In this document: positions 49,901 to 62,566 of the stretch, piece by piece
How positions within the stretch are numbered: the first letter of the stretch is position 1
How the letters are laid out: every line of letters starts with the position of its first letter
Origin: Azolla caroliniana
Lineage: Eukaryota; Polypodiophyta
Reading direction: 5' to 3'
Length of the DNA: 64,000 bases
Assembly: GCA_043228905.1 (NCBI GenBank)
Contig: JBHGNT010000001.1
Coordinates: 6,882,001 to 6,946,000 of the forward strand
The notes under the pieces: generated by a model
Seen by the model: the letters and a program-made list of their open reading frames with translations, nothing else
The model's database searches: none
Told to the model about the DNA's origin: nothing
Made by a program: the position numbers and the translations under genes

Positions 49901-52666
49901 ACCTATGAATGCACAAATGTTCTAAGAGGGAAAAAAATTTGTAGAAGTCATATACAGCATACAAATAAGGGTTGAAATACCTGCGATGGCAGACAATACA
50001 ACCTTTTGGTGCTGCTGAGGTTGACTTCCTGCAGGGGGTCAAACAAGAACCATATAAAGGGGAGACCATAAGAAAAAAAAAAAAGGTTTTCAAAGTAGAC
50101 ATAATCAATGATAGGATTACTTTTAAGCCTTTTTTTTTATCAAGAAATGATTTCACATTGAGGATTATAACATCTAACATTATGAAAGTTCAGTAGGCGA
50201 GGCGGAGCATACCTAGCTAGGTATGCGGAGCCTCACCTCCAGAAGCTCATAAATGTTAACTTTGAACATGGTAGGATAAAACATGAGGAAAAGTGCGCTT
50301 TCTTTCCTATATCGAGAGCGTTCGGGCCCTGGGTCCCGGAAACCCCCTAGCTACATGTGTTCCGCGTCGCCACACCAAAAGCTCATAATGTTGAACACAC
50401 TGTAGGGGAAAAACATGAGGAAAAACACTGGGGTCTTCCCCTGCATGGGGAAGTTTACAAGTATAAGTAACCCAGAGATTAAGTAGTCAAAATCAAGGCA
50501 AGAGAAAGAGCCCATTAGCTAATAGACAGCTTTGTAACTGGAAACAGACTGAAAGGCCATTATCGGGTATTAGTCTATTCTCAAAAAAGAGGCCCCTAAG
50601 TGAGTGGATGGCCCTTAACCTGACAAAGTTTAGTTGGCTACGATCTTTATAGGGCACATACAGAAACAAGATAGTCAACTCTCTGTCTCTCATCAACATA
50701 TTCTAGATCTGTCTTTCATACCGTCGCCACCCAGAAGTGGGGGTAGCAACCCAGTTTCGTTGATCGATGCCCTAGATCTATCATGGTGCAGAGCATTTCC
50801 ATAAGTAACATAAGTTGCAGAGCTTTTCCATAATTAATGGGGAGCAGAAGTTACGGCTTACAACCATAAAAGCTAATGAATGTTCTGATGATTAATAATA
50901 CTTACAACATTTCCATTTAAAACTCACACAAAAGTCTTTGGGATTCAAGGATATACGTGCTTTCATCGACGTGTTAGGATTAATATGGTATTGATACCAC
51001 TATTACAGACCGATACCCTAGATCAACCTTCTAAACGATGCATAATCTTCTATACTGTGTCTGGTAATGGGCTGTCCATAGGCTAATGGGGCTTCTCTCT
51101 GGCCTTGATTTTGATTCCTCAAATCTGGATTGTGCCAATGCTTGTAACAAGGAAAACTTAAAATAAAATCTACTAAACTTATTTTAGTTAATTGAAGAGA
51201 TCGAGGTTGATTTCGATTACCTCAAGCACTTGACACATGTTCTCCATTTCGGCTCGATATTCAACCTTTTCCATCAACATCACAAGCTCGATCACTCCAA
51301 CACAGCTTCCAGACACATTCTCGAGCACGGGCAATGCGAGCGAGCCTCTAACATTGCACTGCTCTGCATCGCCAATACGTAAGCACTCACTCTGCTTATA
51401 GAACTGTACATTTGGAGTCCATTCCGGGAGCTTCTTCATAAATACGCGTCCAGGAAGGCCGAGAAATCCCAACGAATCAGCTGAGAATGTATATTGGGTC
51501 GAGAAGTTTCGATACGCCGAAAGTCCATTATCTATATGTTGTTGTTGTTGCAGAAGAAATGGTTGGCCTTGTGTTGTGAGAATCATCCTTTTACCATCCT
51601 TTTGGGGTACCCAAACTTGGATGAGGATATCACTCTTCCATGAACGAAGAAAGTTGGTTAATGCATGGTTGATCCGATGCATCAAAGAAGAAGAAATAAG
51701 CATTGTTGATGATGATGACGACGACGACGATGATGGTGAAGATCCAACACTAGGTTGAATGTTGTTGAGAGATTCCACAGCCACATTTAAGGTGGGTTTT
51801 TCTTCAATATTATGATCACTATCTCTTCTCTCCCTTGGGATTCTAGATAATACCGCAGAAGGTTGTTGAGAGTGTATATTGGATAAATCAATTTCTGAGT
51901 CAAACCCTACAGATGGAGAATTGATGTGAAGAGGAGAGGTTTGATAAGCAAAAAAAGGAAGACTATATAAAGGAGGGGAAGAAGAAAAGCTCATTAGATA
52001 TGGTGCGCCCATCTCTAATGAACCATTCCCTAGTGTTGTTGATGGATTAATATGGCCAGCTAAGTCACCAAAATCCATATACTCACATAGTTCATCATCT
52101 TCCATTAACTTCATGTGAGGGTTAGGGTTATGGCTAGAGCTAGGGTTGTGGTTAACGTTGGGATGAGGGTTGGGATTAGAATTTTGGCTATAATTCTGGT
52201 TAGGGTTTAGGTTAGTGCTAGGGTAAGGGTTTTGATTATGGTTAGGGTACGGATATGGATGAGGGTAAGGATAAGGGTTTTGGTTGTTATAATATTGGTT
52301 GTTAAATTGGTTAGAATTAGGGTTTTCGTTATTATATTGATCGAATGTATGGTTTTGTTTATAATATTGATCAAAACTAGGATTTTGGTTATATTGATCA
52401 AAGCTAGGATTTTGGTTACTATATTGGTTAGAAATAGGGTTTGGGTTTGGATTTAGGTTATTAAATTGGTCAGAATTGAGGTTTTGGTGATTATGTTGGT
52501 TGCAATCAGGGTTTTGGTTATGAATTTGGTTAGAGTTAGGATTAGGGTTTGTAATAGGAGTAAAGTTAAGATTTGGTGCAGCCGTAGGATAGATGGTAAG
52601 GAATAGATTAGGGTTAAAGATAGAATCATCAGAGGGAATTTGTTCTTGATCTGAGAACAGACCCAT
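46925..52666 (-). CDS. NLP: NIN-like protein (NLP), RWP-RK and PB1 transcription factor (5 exons)
   Basis: Minus-strand exons 52666-51221, 50028-49981, 49881-48837, 48411-47839 and 47676-46925 join in phase to 1287 residues. The ATG at 52666 is the first in frame after a stop at 52714. Residues 35-185 are an Asn/Pro/Tyr/Gln-rich, prion-like tract. Residues 328-480 hold the NLP GAF-like nitrate-sensing region ([38 protein letters not shown]). Exon 3 adds [33 protein letters not shown] and [12 protein letters not shown]. The RWP-RK DNA-binding domain spans exons 3-4 (RWPSRK at 864-869). The C-terminal PB1 domain (about 1187-1267) has the key Lys (K1191) and the acidic DDDEEW/DLEEC motif, so it can oligomerise through both faces. 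NLPs bind nitrate-responsive elements in the nucleus. The protein is longer than the usual 800-1000 aa because of the N-terminus. A leader intron is possible (donor near 52935). Confidence 0.96.
50207..50226. repeat. 20-bp perfect palindrome in NLP intron 1
   Basis: GCATACCTAGCTAGGTATGC reads the same on both strands. It belongs to a diverged repeat, 'aagctcataatgttgaacac', also seen at 50380-50400 and, in intron 3, at 48708-48727. Confidence 0.9.
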
Positions 52667-52684
52667 TAATGGGTTATATTGCAA

Positions 52685-53500
52685 TAGGAATAAAACCAGA
52701 GTATTTTTGTATTAAAATAACAAAGAATTTGAAACAAAGAAGGAGAAAAAAACCGATGTGTTGTGATAAATAAGTCAAATAAACACTTCAAAGGTTTTTT
52801 TTTTTTGTGTTTTTAACCAGGGCTAGAAGCTGCCATAGCCATAGCTTCGATCCTTCTTTTTTGATGAATTAGACACGGAGAGATAAATAGAATGATAAAA
52901 GAAGAAAAACAGAGTAACCCACTAAATGATCTTACCTGCCCTATTCTTCTTCTTCTTCTTCTTCTTCTTCTTCTTCTGGTTTGCTTTTTTGCTTTTACCA
53001 ATGTCTTTCTTCTTGTACCTCCACTCTATTTTTCTTCTTGTCCTTCTTCTGAATTTTTACCCCTCAACGAGACTGTTCCTCTAGTACTAGTCTTCTTCTT
53101 CTCCTTCTCCTCCTACTACTCTGATTCTGATTTGATTGTAATTGTAATTCTGATTCTGCTTTTGCTTTTCTTCTTCTTTTCTTGATTCTATTACTGGTGC
53201 TGCTGCAATTCTTCTTCTTCTTCTTCTTCTTCTTCTGATTCTGATTCTAATTTTGCTTTTGGTTTGTCTTCTTCGTTTGCATTTGCTGTTTCTTCTTCTC
53301 CTCCTCCATTTGCACTACTCCTCTGTTACTCTGTTTCTCCTTCTTATTCTTCTTTCTTTCTTTCTTTCTTTCTTTCTGTTAAAGCAAAGGCTATGGAGAG
53401 ACCTTTCACAGGAATCTTCAAGGAATCTACAAGGAAATGAGGGAAGGGAGAAAAGTGCATATACAGAAAAACAAAGACTAAAATCATCATAAAGACCAAA
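52685..53500 (-). other. Probable NLP leader/promoter region, TTC-rich
   Basis: It contains GAA/TTC microsatellites at 52944-52977 and 53209-53237 and a TTTC run at 53353-53378. On the minus strand GGCAG/gtaag at about 52935 is a good donor that could open a leader intron. The long open frames here follow from the triplet repeats. Confidence 0.45.
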
Positions 53501-56500
53501 AAGCAAAATCATTTATTGTTCATCTCTAGGATCAAATAAGTAAACAAAATGCATCAAAATTGAATCTGAATGAAACATTGAAAAACACTTTAGCATCATC
53601 ACATGTTCTTCTTCTTCTCCTCCTCCTTTTTGGGTCATTGCTTTCTTGTTTGAATAATCTGCCTAATGTTTTTTGAATCAATGGAAACAAATCTCTTTCG
53701 AGCGCTCATTGGTTTCGAACTCGCAACCCTCTCCGTGGCGGGCGGGTCCCATCCCCACCCATTTGCATACACATGAGGCACACCAATGAAGACTTCCCTT
53801 CCTTCAATCTGCGCGAATCTCGGTTCCCTCTTTTTTCTTTCTTTTTTCTTTTGTCTATGGGATGTTTGTTTTATGTTTGAACGAGAGATCGTTCCCGTCT
53901 GACAGAGACGTTTCGTCCGAATGAGAATACTCTCGAGGGTTTCATTTAGGTCGTCCCCTTTGCTTTCGGCGAATGCGTTTAATTGTTAGGATGCTACAAA
54001 ACAAAGAGTCGGTTTTAACATTTTTTCCATGCGGAAAGTTGTCCTCTACCCCACCCCGTCAGCGAGTATTTCAGATGCATGTATAGAGAATGCCCTCAAT
54101 ATCTTTTAACTTTTCCAAGTTGATGGAATGTTAGTTAGTTTGTTAATCACACTCAATCCTCATATATTTATGAATATGGGGCTTACATCTATGTTTCTTC
54201 CTTTTTTTTATCTTAGATATGAGGAATTTTTAAGTAGATATCCCTCAAATCTATGATTTTTTTCCATATTCCAATCATTTTATTGGCAGTAGTTCATATG
54301 GATCATATATATGCAATTACTATATCTAGGAATTCGTTGTGGAGGAACAAGGTCAATTGGTAATATCACATAGAAATCATAATGTTTGGTGATCTTCTTC
54401 ATGACAATAATATATAGTTCAATCAATATTATACATGTAATGTAACAAACCGTAGGGGGCGAATGATGGTTCTAAAGTAACGAAATTATCTTTAACTCAC
54501 CCATATAATCTGATATTATTTTTTAATTTACTTATCAAAACTGTATCACAAGCCTTGAAAACATACTCTGTGCCTCTAGTTTCAATGCGCCTTGAAAAGA
54601 ATTGGAATCCCACTTTGTGTCTTGTCTTAATCATTATGATAGATGTAGGTAACATGAATATAGAAATCATGTACACACACTTAGTTTAAAATGTCACTCA
54701 TTGATCATTTCTAAATGAATTCGTCTTATTTCATAACTGTTATCATGCCCCCGCGGGGGTCCATGGATAATGCCACAAAGTCACCTATTATTAAGGTTTT
54801 ATATACATATTGGAAACATTATTGAAAGAGTAGAGGTAAATGAAAGTTGTCATGACATATTAAGCTCCATATAAGAAAAAGATTGCAAAGTCAACCTACA
54901 TTTGCATACTCCCATTTTAGAAAATATATTTTAATGTACATCATGGCCACAGCTTATTCCTACGTGAGAATGATGTGAAGACATTTTGATATATTAACTC
55001 ATGAATGGATTAAAACTACGTGCTAGGTATGCAAATAATGGAAAGCTACATAGTATTCCCTTGACTAGAGGTTGGTTTTTACCATAGATATAAGACAAGA
55101 TCAAGTTTCTTGTTTGATCTACAAGTCATCAATACAAATGAAGCCTACAATAATAATTTTAGAAAAAGATTGATTAATACTATATAGACTCGTCGGAGCA
55201 ATATGACTTGTGTTGGATCATCACACATGTATTGGGATAAAATAGTGACATTAGTTCCATGAACACGAGGATGGATGAGATGCAAATGGGATATTTCATT
55301 GTTGTATAACAAATTCAAATCAATGGCAAAACATGCTTAACATTTGCATCCCACCTTTGGCATGGTGTAAGGGATCATCCACCCTTGGCATGGTGTAAGG
55401 GATGATGGTCGGTTAAAACTTTAGTGTCTCCCCTCGAACTAGCCCCTCATAATTATTCACCACTCCCTACATTTAAGGAAGTGAATGGCCTCATGAGTCC
55501 ATGACTATCTTTCCTTCCCACGAGGTGGCAAATTTCATTTTAACTATAACTCTTAACTACTTTCTTGTTTTTCGAAAAACAATTGCCTATACCGTGACGA
55601 AGGGAGTTAAAGGATTGCATTCAACATTGAATGCCTGAAGAGGACACCCTTACCAATCAAAGTATACGGTTAACTCAATGGAAATAGGATTTAATGGGGA
55701 ATACCGCATGATTGAGTAGTGGCCAATTGTGTTTCAGTGAAAGAACAAAGGTAGCCAGACAACATGAACTTCAACAAATGTAAGTGAAATAATATCATAA
55801 GCACTGAGCAGATAGGTCAAATGTGCACAATCATGTTCTTTGAGAGGGAAACTTAAATATTGTGGGTAGATGATAAATGCACTTACGAATATCAATCTTT
55901 GATGTATTAAATGGTAAACCTTAATGGCAAGGGGTGCATTTTCTAACATGCTTTATGTTTTCTAATCAGCCGCTCACTTTCATTGGTCCACATGGGGCCA
56001 CAACTAACAAACAACCATACTCTCGTCCAATGGCCAGGCTTGGGGTAACCCTTACATAAAGGGCAATGTGCGTCCGTACAAACTATTAAATTTGTAAAAA
56101 AATGTGTAATTTCTAGACACATTACATCATGAAGACATGATGTAATTATAAATCGTGTACTTAGAGAATCCAAGTTTTATTCGGGCCATTAATGTTTCAG
56201 GGAAAACCACGCTCTCACTTACTAAAACCACTGGTTGAATTTTCGAACTTGTTGGTTGGAGATATTTACAGAGGGAACAAAACGCGACAAGCATAATTAA
56301 ATCATATATGTATATTAATATCTTGGATAAATGCATAGAGTTGTGTTTGCATTTTCTCACAATTTTCTATTATTTAAGAAGACTTGTCATGGAGACGAGG
56401 GCATATCAATGACCTTCTAGATAGGCTGTGTTATTTTTCGGTTAACTTTATCATTTTTCTAAAACTACATAAAAAGACAAAATAGAAGAAGAGCAAGCGC

Positions 56501-57200
56501 ATATTTGTGATAATAACAATAAAAGCACTACATTAACTCTAGGTATGTTGGTGAAGTCACCATAGATTCTGTGCATTTCTCTCCACTACTCACATCTTCA
56601 CACGTGGCACCGCACCCCATGTGACCCCTTTTTGGATGACGTGGGAAAAGGAGCAATCACACACTAATTTTAGTTATTTATCCTCAAACTAAATAATATA
56701 AAGGGTTTCAAAGGCTAAGAAAAACAAAATGTAATGTGCCACTTTGTCTTCATTCTTTTTAGTTTTTAAGGACTAAATTACATAATCAGTCATCATCTAT
56801 AACATGAATCTTCATTGCTTGCAACTTGCAACATGAGAATCTCAACTTAACTTTCAAAAACTCAAATGCAACTCAATAATGCAACTTAAAAGTCACATGC
56901 CAATCCCCCCCTTTAGGGTCCCGCACACAAAGAAAGTATCTCATTCCATTGATTAGAGCACCTGCTTGCGATCAGGGTCCGTCACAATCTTGATGGAGAA
57001 TTTACACACCTAAGACAACTAGGAGGTGACTACTTTTTAATTGTTAATAGATTATGAGCATCAATTGTTGAAGCCTTGAAAACTTTCAACTTGAAACATT
57101 GAGACCTTTCTTACAAGGTGAATCATCAAAAGTTGATTTGCTTGCATTATGGTCTTGTTCAAAATACAAGTCCAATACAATAAGAGAAGGAAGAATCTTG
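53501..57200. other. Intergenic, no supported gene
   Basis: AT-rich DNA. A minus-strand 'gagttcgaaacc' near 53715 and a plus-strand 'gattagagcacctg' near 56951 look like tRNA-derived fragments but fold into no tRNA. A 12-bp palindrome CCCCCGCGGGGG is at 54748-54759. No credible coding frame is seen. Confidence 0.5.
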
Positions 57201-57217
57201 TTAGGCAAATTAACAAT

Positions 57218-57240
57218 AGAGAGAGAGAGAGAGAGAGAGA
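57218..57240. repeat. (GA)n microsatellite
   Basis: A GA run of about 23 bases, immediately before the SINE-like repeat copy 2. Copy 1 at 17046 is also preceded by a short GA run. Confidence 0.9.
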
Positions 57241-57420
57241 GGAAGAGATATTCTTAGTTGGTAAAATGTAGTTCAACCAGAATTGTTGTCCAATGGAAAC
57301 CAAAAGTCATGTGTTTAATTCCTACATTGCGCAATGGCATCTAGTAAAGTTGAGCATATAGTGAGATTTGAACTCGTGTATGGGCAAGTAAAAACTAGCT
57401 ACCATTGTGTGCAAAAACAA
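57240..57420 (+). repeat. SINE-like dispersed repeat, copy 2
   Basis: It shares an ordered series of blocks with 17046-17235, including 'aatggcatctagtaaa' and 'atagtgagatttgaac'. A tRNA A-box-like TAGTTGGTAAAATG is at 57255-57268, and a decayed B-box ('gtgtttaattcctac') follows at the expected distance. A Pol III origin is inferred, not shown. Confidence 0.45.
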
Positions 57421-57880
57421 AGGAAGAAATTCTCGATTAGAAAACTTACACACAAGCCATTCAAAATTACCAATTATATACCATTGATTCATCAACAAAT
57501 TAACAAATGATCCTATCTTTCAACAACTAGAAGTTATAAAAGTGCACATACACTATTTTCTCCACACAACTTACAAGCTCAATAATAATGGCCTATAACA
57601 CTTCAAGATTCCTTCTCACATTCTAATCATTGGAGGTTAAACACATGGGCATCGAGATGCTCTTGCAACATCTAATGATTTGATATGGAAGATATCCTCA
57701 AGGAATTCGAAATCATTGTGTGAAAGGCGTGTTTCCTTTTTGGTTTGTTGGCCTTAAAAACGCCAATTCTTTTTGTTCACCTTGAGACAATATCACTGAA
57801 AATATTGGCATTAGGATGTTTTACAAGCAAGTTGTATTGTTCATACCATAGTACGTAAAATTCGTGTTTGTCTAGCATAA

Positions 57881-57910
57881 CATTCGTTTTCCAACGTTGG
57901 AAAACGAATG
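57881..57910. repeat. 30-bp perfect palindrome
   Basis: The left half CATTCGTTTTCCAAC is followed directly by its exact reverse complement. Imperfect inverted flanks ('ttgtattgttcataccatag' from 57834 against the complement of 58110-58140) suggest a small hairpin-forming transposon spanning about 57830-58140. Confidence 0.85.
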
Positions 57911-58141
57911 CGAATGTTATTCAAACATGCTTGTGTGTTTTTTTTTTGTTTTTTCCCATTTTTTTAATGTTTTTTTTTGTATTCATTTTTAGGTTTATTT
58001 ATCTTATAATAAATAGTTAATCCAAAAGTATGGTATTTATCATTCGTTGAGGGTGTTTTTCTTACACGAATGATTGAAACATTCGCGAATGCAAATGCAC
58101 GTATGGTACATACGGTTCATACTATGGTTCATACAATGTCT

Positions 58142-59828
58142 TAATCTATTTACTGTGTAGAGTATATATTGCTACGAAATGATTATTGACACATCATTGC
58201 ATGCATCAATTGACCACTACATTACATTCCCATGTATGATAGTTGATTTTATTTATGGATTATTTAGTGAGAAAAGTAGGGCAAGTAGAAAAAGAGGAAG
58301 TGATTGTGGTAATTTGTTGTGGCTATTGTCTAGTGGAACTAGAAAGAGAGGGGAAAGTGAAGAGTGGGAGGTGAAGGTGGAGAGAATAGATAAACAAAAT
58401 CTAAACGAGTAAGAGGACACCCTAGATTTCATTCACTAACTTACACACTTTGTATACGTCAGATCGTATTTTTTGTTCTCTTCAAACCAACAAGGTCTTG
58501 TTTTCTCTTTTGTTCCATGAATATGTTCGTTTATCTTATTTCAATATGAGATCAAGGATACAATGGATGAACATGGATTCCTCAAAATCGACTGCGGACA
58601 TTCATATGGAAATAATTGCTCCAAAAAGGAGCAATATTATATTAGAATGTATTCATTTAAGTAAAGGATTGAGTGGTTCAAAAGCCTTAAGGTTGTTAAG
58701 GAAATATATTTAAAAAACAGTAACATGTTTTGAGGCAAGATTCCTAGAAGATGGTCACATTGATTATCCTAATTGTGATCGATTATTGGATTATGTCCAT
58801 ACATTGTTGCCTAATATGCTAAAGGAGAATGTGTATGAAGCAAAATAATTTCTTGATGAGGATGCGCACGATGTGGAAGTCAATTGCAATGCTATTTTGC
58901 AGTCTTATTCAATGACCATACAAATATATATTCTTTTATCGGAGAACTCTAACTCATCAATGAGATTAAACATTGGTTGAACATAATTGTATCACCTAAC
59001 TTTGTTGAGGATATGTATACAAGCTTGTGAGGGTTTTAAAATGTCATGTTCTGCTCTCCTTAAAGTCATAGTACAATTTTGTCTTTGATGTTCATTATGG
59101 AGAAAGAGGGATAAGATGGGAGATCACAAGGGTTGTTAACTGGGTTGAATGGAATTATCTCACAACCCCTCTGCACTTACGGAGATACAACATTGGACTT
59201 ATCTATGCATATGATGATGTATAGATTCTTATTATTGTAAGACGTGTGTTTGTACTCACAATTATGGATATCTATTATCCAATATTTCCTTGCGGACAGT
59301 GACACATGGAAGTACAACGATTACGGGATTATGGTGGCTATCACTTAATGGAAGTATTCCATTTAAAATTTGTTGTTCTTCATATGCTCAACTCTTGGTT
59401 ATCTCATGGCACAAAACACTCCTTGTATGTTTATTTGACCCATCATCTAGTAGAGATCATTGTAATTCCTTGCAAAGGAGTTACTAAAATCTTCTCGATT
59501 ATTATGGTGGCATGGAAGATAATGATTCATCTGTCAATTTAATCACTCATTACGTTTAGTGGTCAAAGAGTTGGGGGATGTCGTTGAGGCTCAATATCAA
59601 ATATTTGTGGACTTTGCCGAGGGAAGATTATTATTTTTATTATTTTATTATTTTACCAAAAACATATTCTTCATTAGTAAAAATTCTACATACATGACAA
59701 AATGATTAGATTGACAACCTTATAAAGCTTGTAGCCGTGGTAGACGAATAAAAACTACAAAGAACGGTGAACACATATAGGAATCTTCTTTCCATTCATG
59801 TGATCATTGGCTTAAACACTAAACTGTA
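58142..59828. other. Decayed sequence of unknown origin
   Basis: Broken frames with biased composition run through 58450-58900 and 59290-59540 and may be an old transposon gene, but I cannot name a domain. No intact gene is supported. Confidence 0.35.
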
Positions 59829-61567
59829 AACACTAAACGGTGTATATGCGTGGCAAGAAATCATGGCAAGAAATCATGAAAGCATGGCAAGAAATCAGAA
59901 AGGGGATCATATGTAGGTGGAGAAATTATGCATATGCGCGGATATACATGCCAATTGTGTGGAATCCATTGATTAGAGATGTGGATGGGCTGATGATAGG
60001 CCAAAAAACAGGTTTCAAATGGGCTGAGTTAATCAATTCCCAAGGGAATGCATTAGTGGAGTGGGAGAGGTTTTTGTCCAATGAGGTGGGCACTCAAAAG
60101 GCTAGAATATGGAGAATAAGCAGGGGTAAAGGCATGCTCAAGAGAATTACAGATGCCATTGCATGCTACAAGAATACATTGGAAGAGGAAGAAGTAACAA
60201 CCTCTGAAATTGCGTGGACAGGTCTTATAGATGTTGAAAACTGTTTAATTGGCATTAAGGGAATGAAAGTAGAATCGAACGAGGTATGCTACTACAAACT
60301 AGAGCACGGAAGGGCAAGAGGTGAGCAACCAGTCTTTCAAAGAGAAAAGCCGATTAGGCTGATCGTAAAAACAGGCAAGAATATGATTATTGACCCTAAG
60401 CCAAGGGAGATCACACCGGCGACAGTGTGTTGGCCTATAGAAGGGCATTTGGATCAGTTATCATGGGACCCAGCCAGGTATTTTTGGAGAACTCAAGGAC
60501 AAATTGATGGGGAAAAGTTGGTTCAATTTTTCAGGTATAACACGAAGATTGGGAGGCAAATTCTTCTAGAACAAAAACATGACAAGGTTGCGGCAAGGAA
60601 ATTTTGGATGCAGGAGGGCATAAGTGAAAGGAGACTAGATAAATTCTGGACAATGATATGGCATGACAAATATGACCGCAAGATAATGATGTGTTTATAG
60701 CTTATTGCACATAGAGCCTTGCCGGTAGGGACGTGGGGTACAGGCCCCAATGTAGACCCTAGATGTATTGCATGTGGACAGATAGAAAGCATCTCCCATT
60801 GTCTATGGGAATGTCGTGATGCAATGGCTGTATGGGGAAGGGCACTTCGTTTGCTTTGCCATGCCTCTAGTTCGTTCACCCTCAACTGGGGACATGTTTG
60901 TTGGATGTGTCTTGACGTTGATGTGGCGACATACGATAGCACATGCAATGCTAAGTACAGAGGGGAGAATGGCATTGTTCGGCTTATCCCTGACAACGGG
61001 GTACCTACAACTTGTGTACAGAATCAAAAACTTGAAGATCTTTGGATGTTGCTTGCCCCCATTACTATATGGCATATATGGACAGCAAGGTGTACCAAGG
61101 TATTTTCCGCACACAAACGCCCTCCAGCTGAATCGATTAAGCTAATTTGGCACACACTCATAACTACACTAAGAGCTCAATATGAGCGGATTAATGGTAC
61201 TAATGATGCTGCAGACCTAATGAGGCTGAAGTTTCGAAAAAGATGGTGTACGACACCGATGGCCGCAGCAAATGGAATGGATATACGATGGAAGTATGAT
61301 GTACCCAGATGGTTGTTTCCCCCTCCCATTAGTTGAACGAGGGGCGTGAAAGACATGGCAAGTGGGATAGTGAAGGTAGGTGATGTATCTGAAAGGATGG
61401 CTTGAGTCATATGTAAAAGTGTAAGATAAATAAGTGAGATCTCGTATGTAGGCTAGGATAATGTTGGCACGGCCTACCTGAGAAAGGGATCGTGTTCATG
61501 TATATTTTAACTAATTGAGTATATTCTTTTTTGGAAAAAAAAAAAAAAAAAACACTAAATGGTGTAT
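59829..61567 (+). mobile_element. 5'-truncated LINE with 17-bp target-site duplication and poly(A) tail
   Basis: The target-site copies 59829-59845 and 61551-61567 differ at one base (aacactaaacggtgtat / aacactaaatggtgtat). The insert ends in an A run from 61535, which abuts the duplication. Inside, one reading frame runs 59840-61336 with a single in-frame TAG at 60698-60700. Downstream of it lies a zf-RVT domain (CIACGQIESISHCLWEC, near 60757-60810), the end of LINE ORF2. The RT and endonuclease regions are absent because of 5' truncation. This family differs from the LINE at 35790-41716. The near-perfect duplication and long frame mark a young insertion. Confidence 0.88.
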
Positions 61568-62566
61568 AAAACATTGAACGGTGAACTGTAGCCGTGGTAG
61601 ACCTGAAAGAACTTTCATTTGTAAAAAATGTCGTTTGCCGAGGGAAGATATTATTACGTAATCCAATCAATTATGGGATTCTTTTGGCACCTACGTAATT
61701 TAACACTAGCGTGTCACCTAATGCACTATAAAGCAACCACAAGTTGATTGACAATACGTGGTCAAACTAAGTTTTTACAAATTACTATTGATTTGTTGTA
61801 CTATTGCTCCATTGACTCTCATCGATGAATATCATCTAAGGCTGAATAAGAATGGAGAGTATGTAACTTTATTGTGGATGATGGCAGATCTTAAAACATT
61901 GTTGACATTCTATATTTTCACTTCTCAAAAATAATTTCATTAGGGAGCACGGATTGGGGGGTTTACCTTTGGGTTTATCTCTAAAGAGAGGTAAACTAGC
62001 AACAAGCAATTCTTAACATCAACAAAAACCTGTTGTGATCCATGTGACATGGCATAGTCCATGGTGAGGTTGTTGTGTAAATTTATGACCAGAGAGAGAG
62101 AGAGGTTTGTGGAATAGAAATTGGGGGAAGTCAACATAGACATCCTCTTTAGCCATAAACAATATATGGACATTTTATACTCTAGTCTTAAATTAATTTG
62201 TTTACAATTGAATTGTTTTACCGAATTGATATATTTCTACAAATTCATGAATGACTTAACATGTTTTCCACCTTATGTGTTACACTTGCTTTTATGCTAA
62301 TTGAAGAAATAGATAAACCTCATCATTAAATAGAACAAAATCATGAAGATTGCACACTTGATAAGTGGTATTGAATCCTCTAATATGCAAAGAAGGATCT
62401 AACCCATCTAGTTCTTTTGGCTCCCATATCGTGCACCTTATGTATTACACTTTCTTTTATAACTATGAATGGATTACCATGTCTTGCACCTTTCATTTTT
62501 TAAATTTGTTATACCACTTTGCATGTTAGTTGAAGAAATAGATAAACCTCTCTGTGAAAATTAACG
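61568..62566. other. Intergenic, with short imperfect duplications
   Basis: A block ending 'gttgaagaaatagataaacc' recurs at 62305-62320 and 62529-62548. No gene is supported. Confidence 0.5.

Noticed and set aside
52892-53492. Leu/Phe/Ser-rich open frames upstream of the NLP gene
   Set aside because: They are generated by TTC and TTTC microsatellites.
53705-53725. B-box-like 'gagttcgaaacc' on the minus strand, possible tRNA gene
   Set aside because: No complete cloverleaf can be drawn; at most a tRNA-derived fragment.
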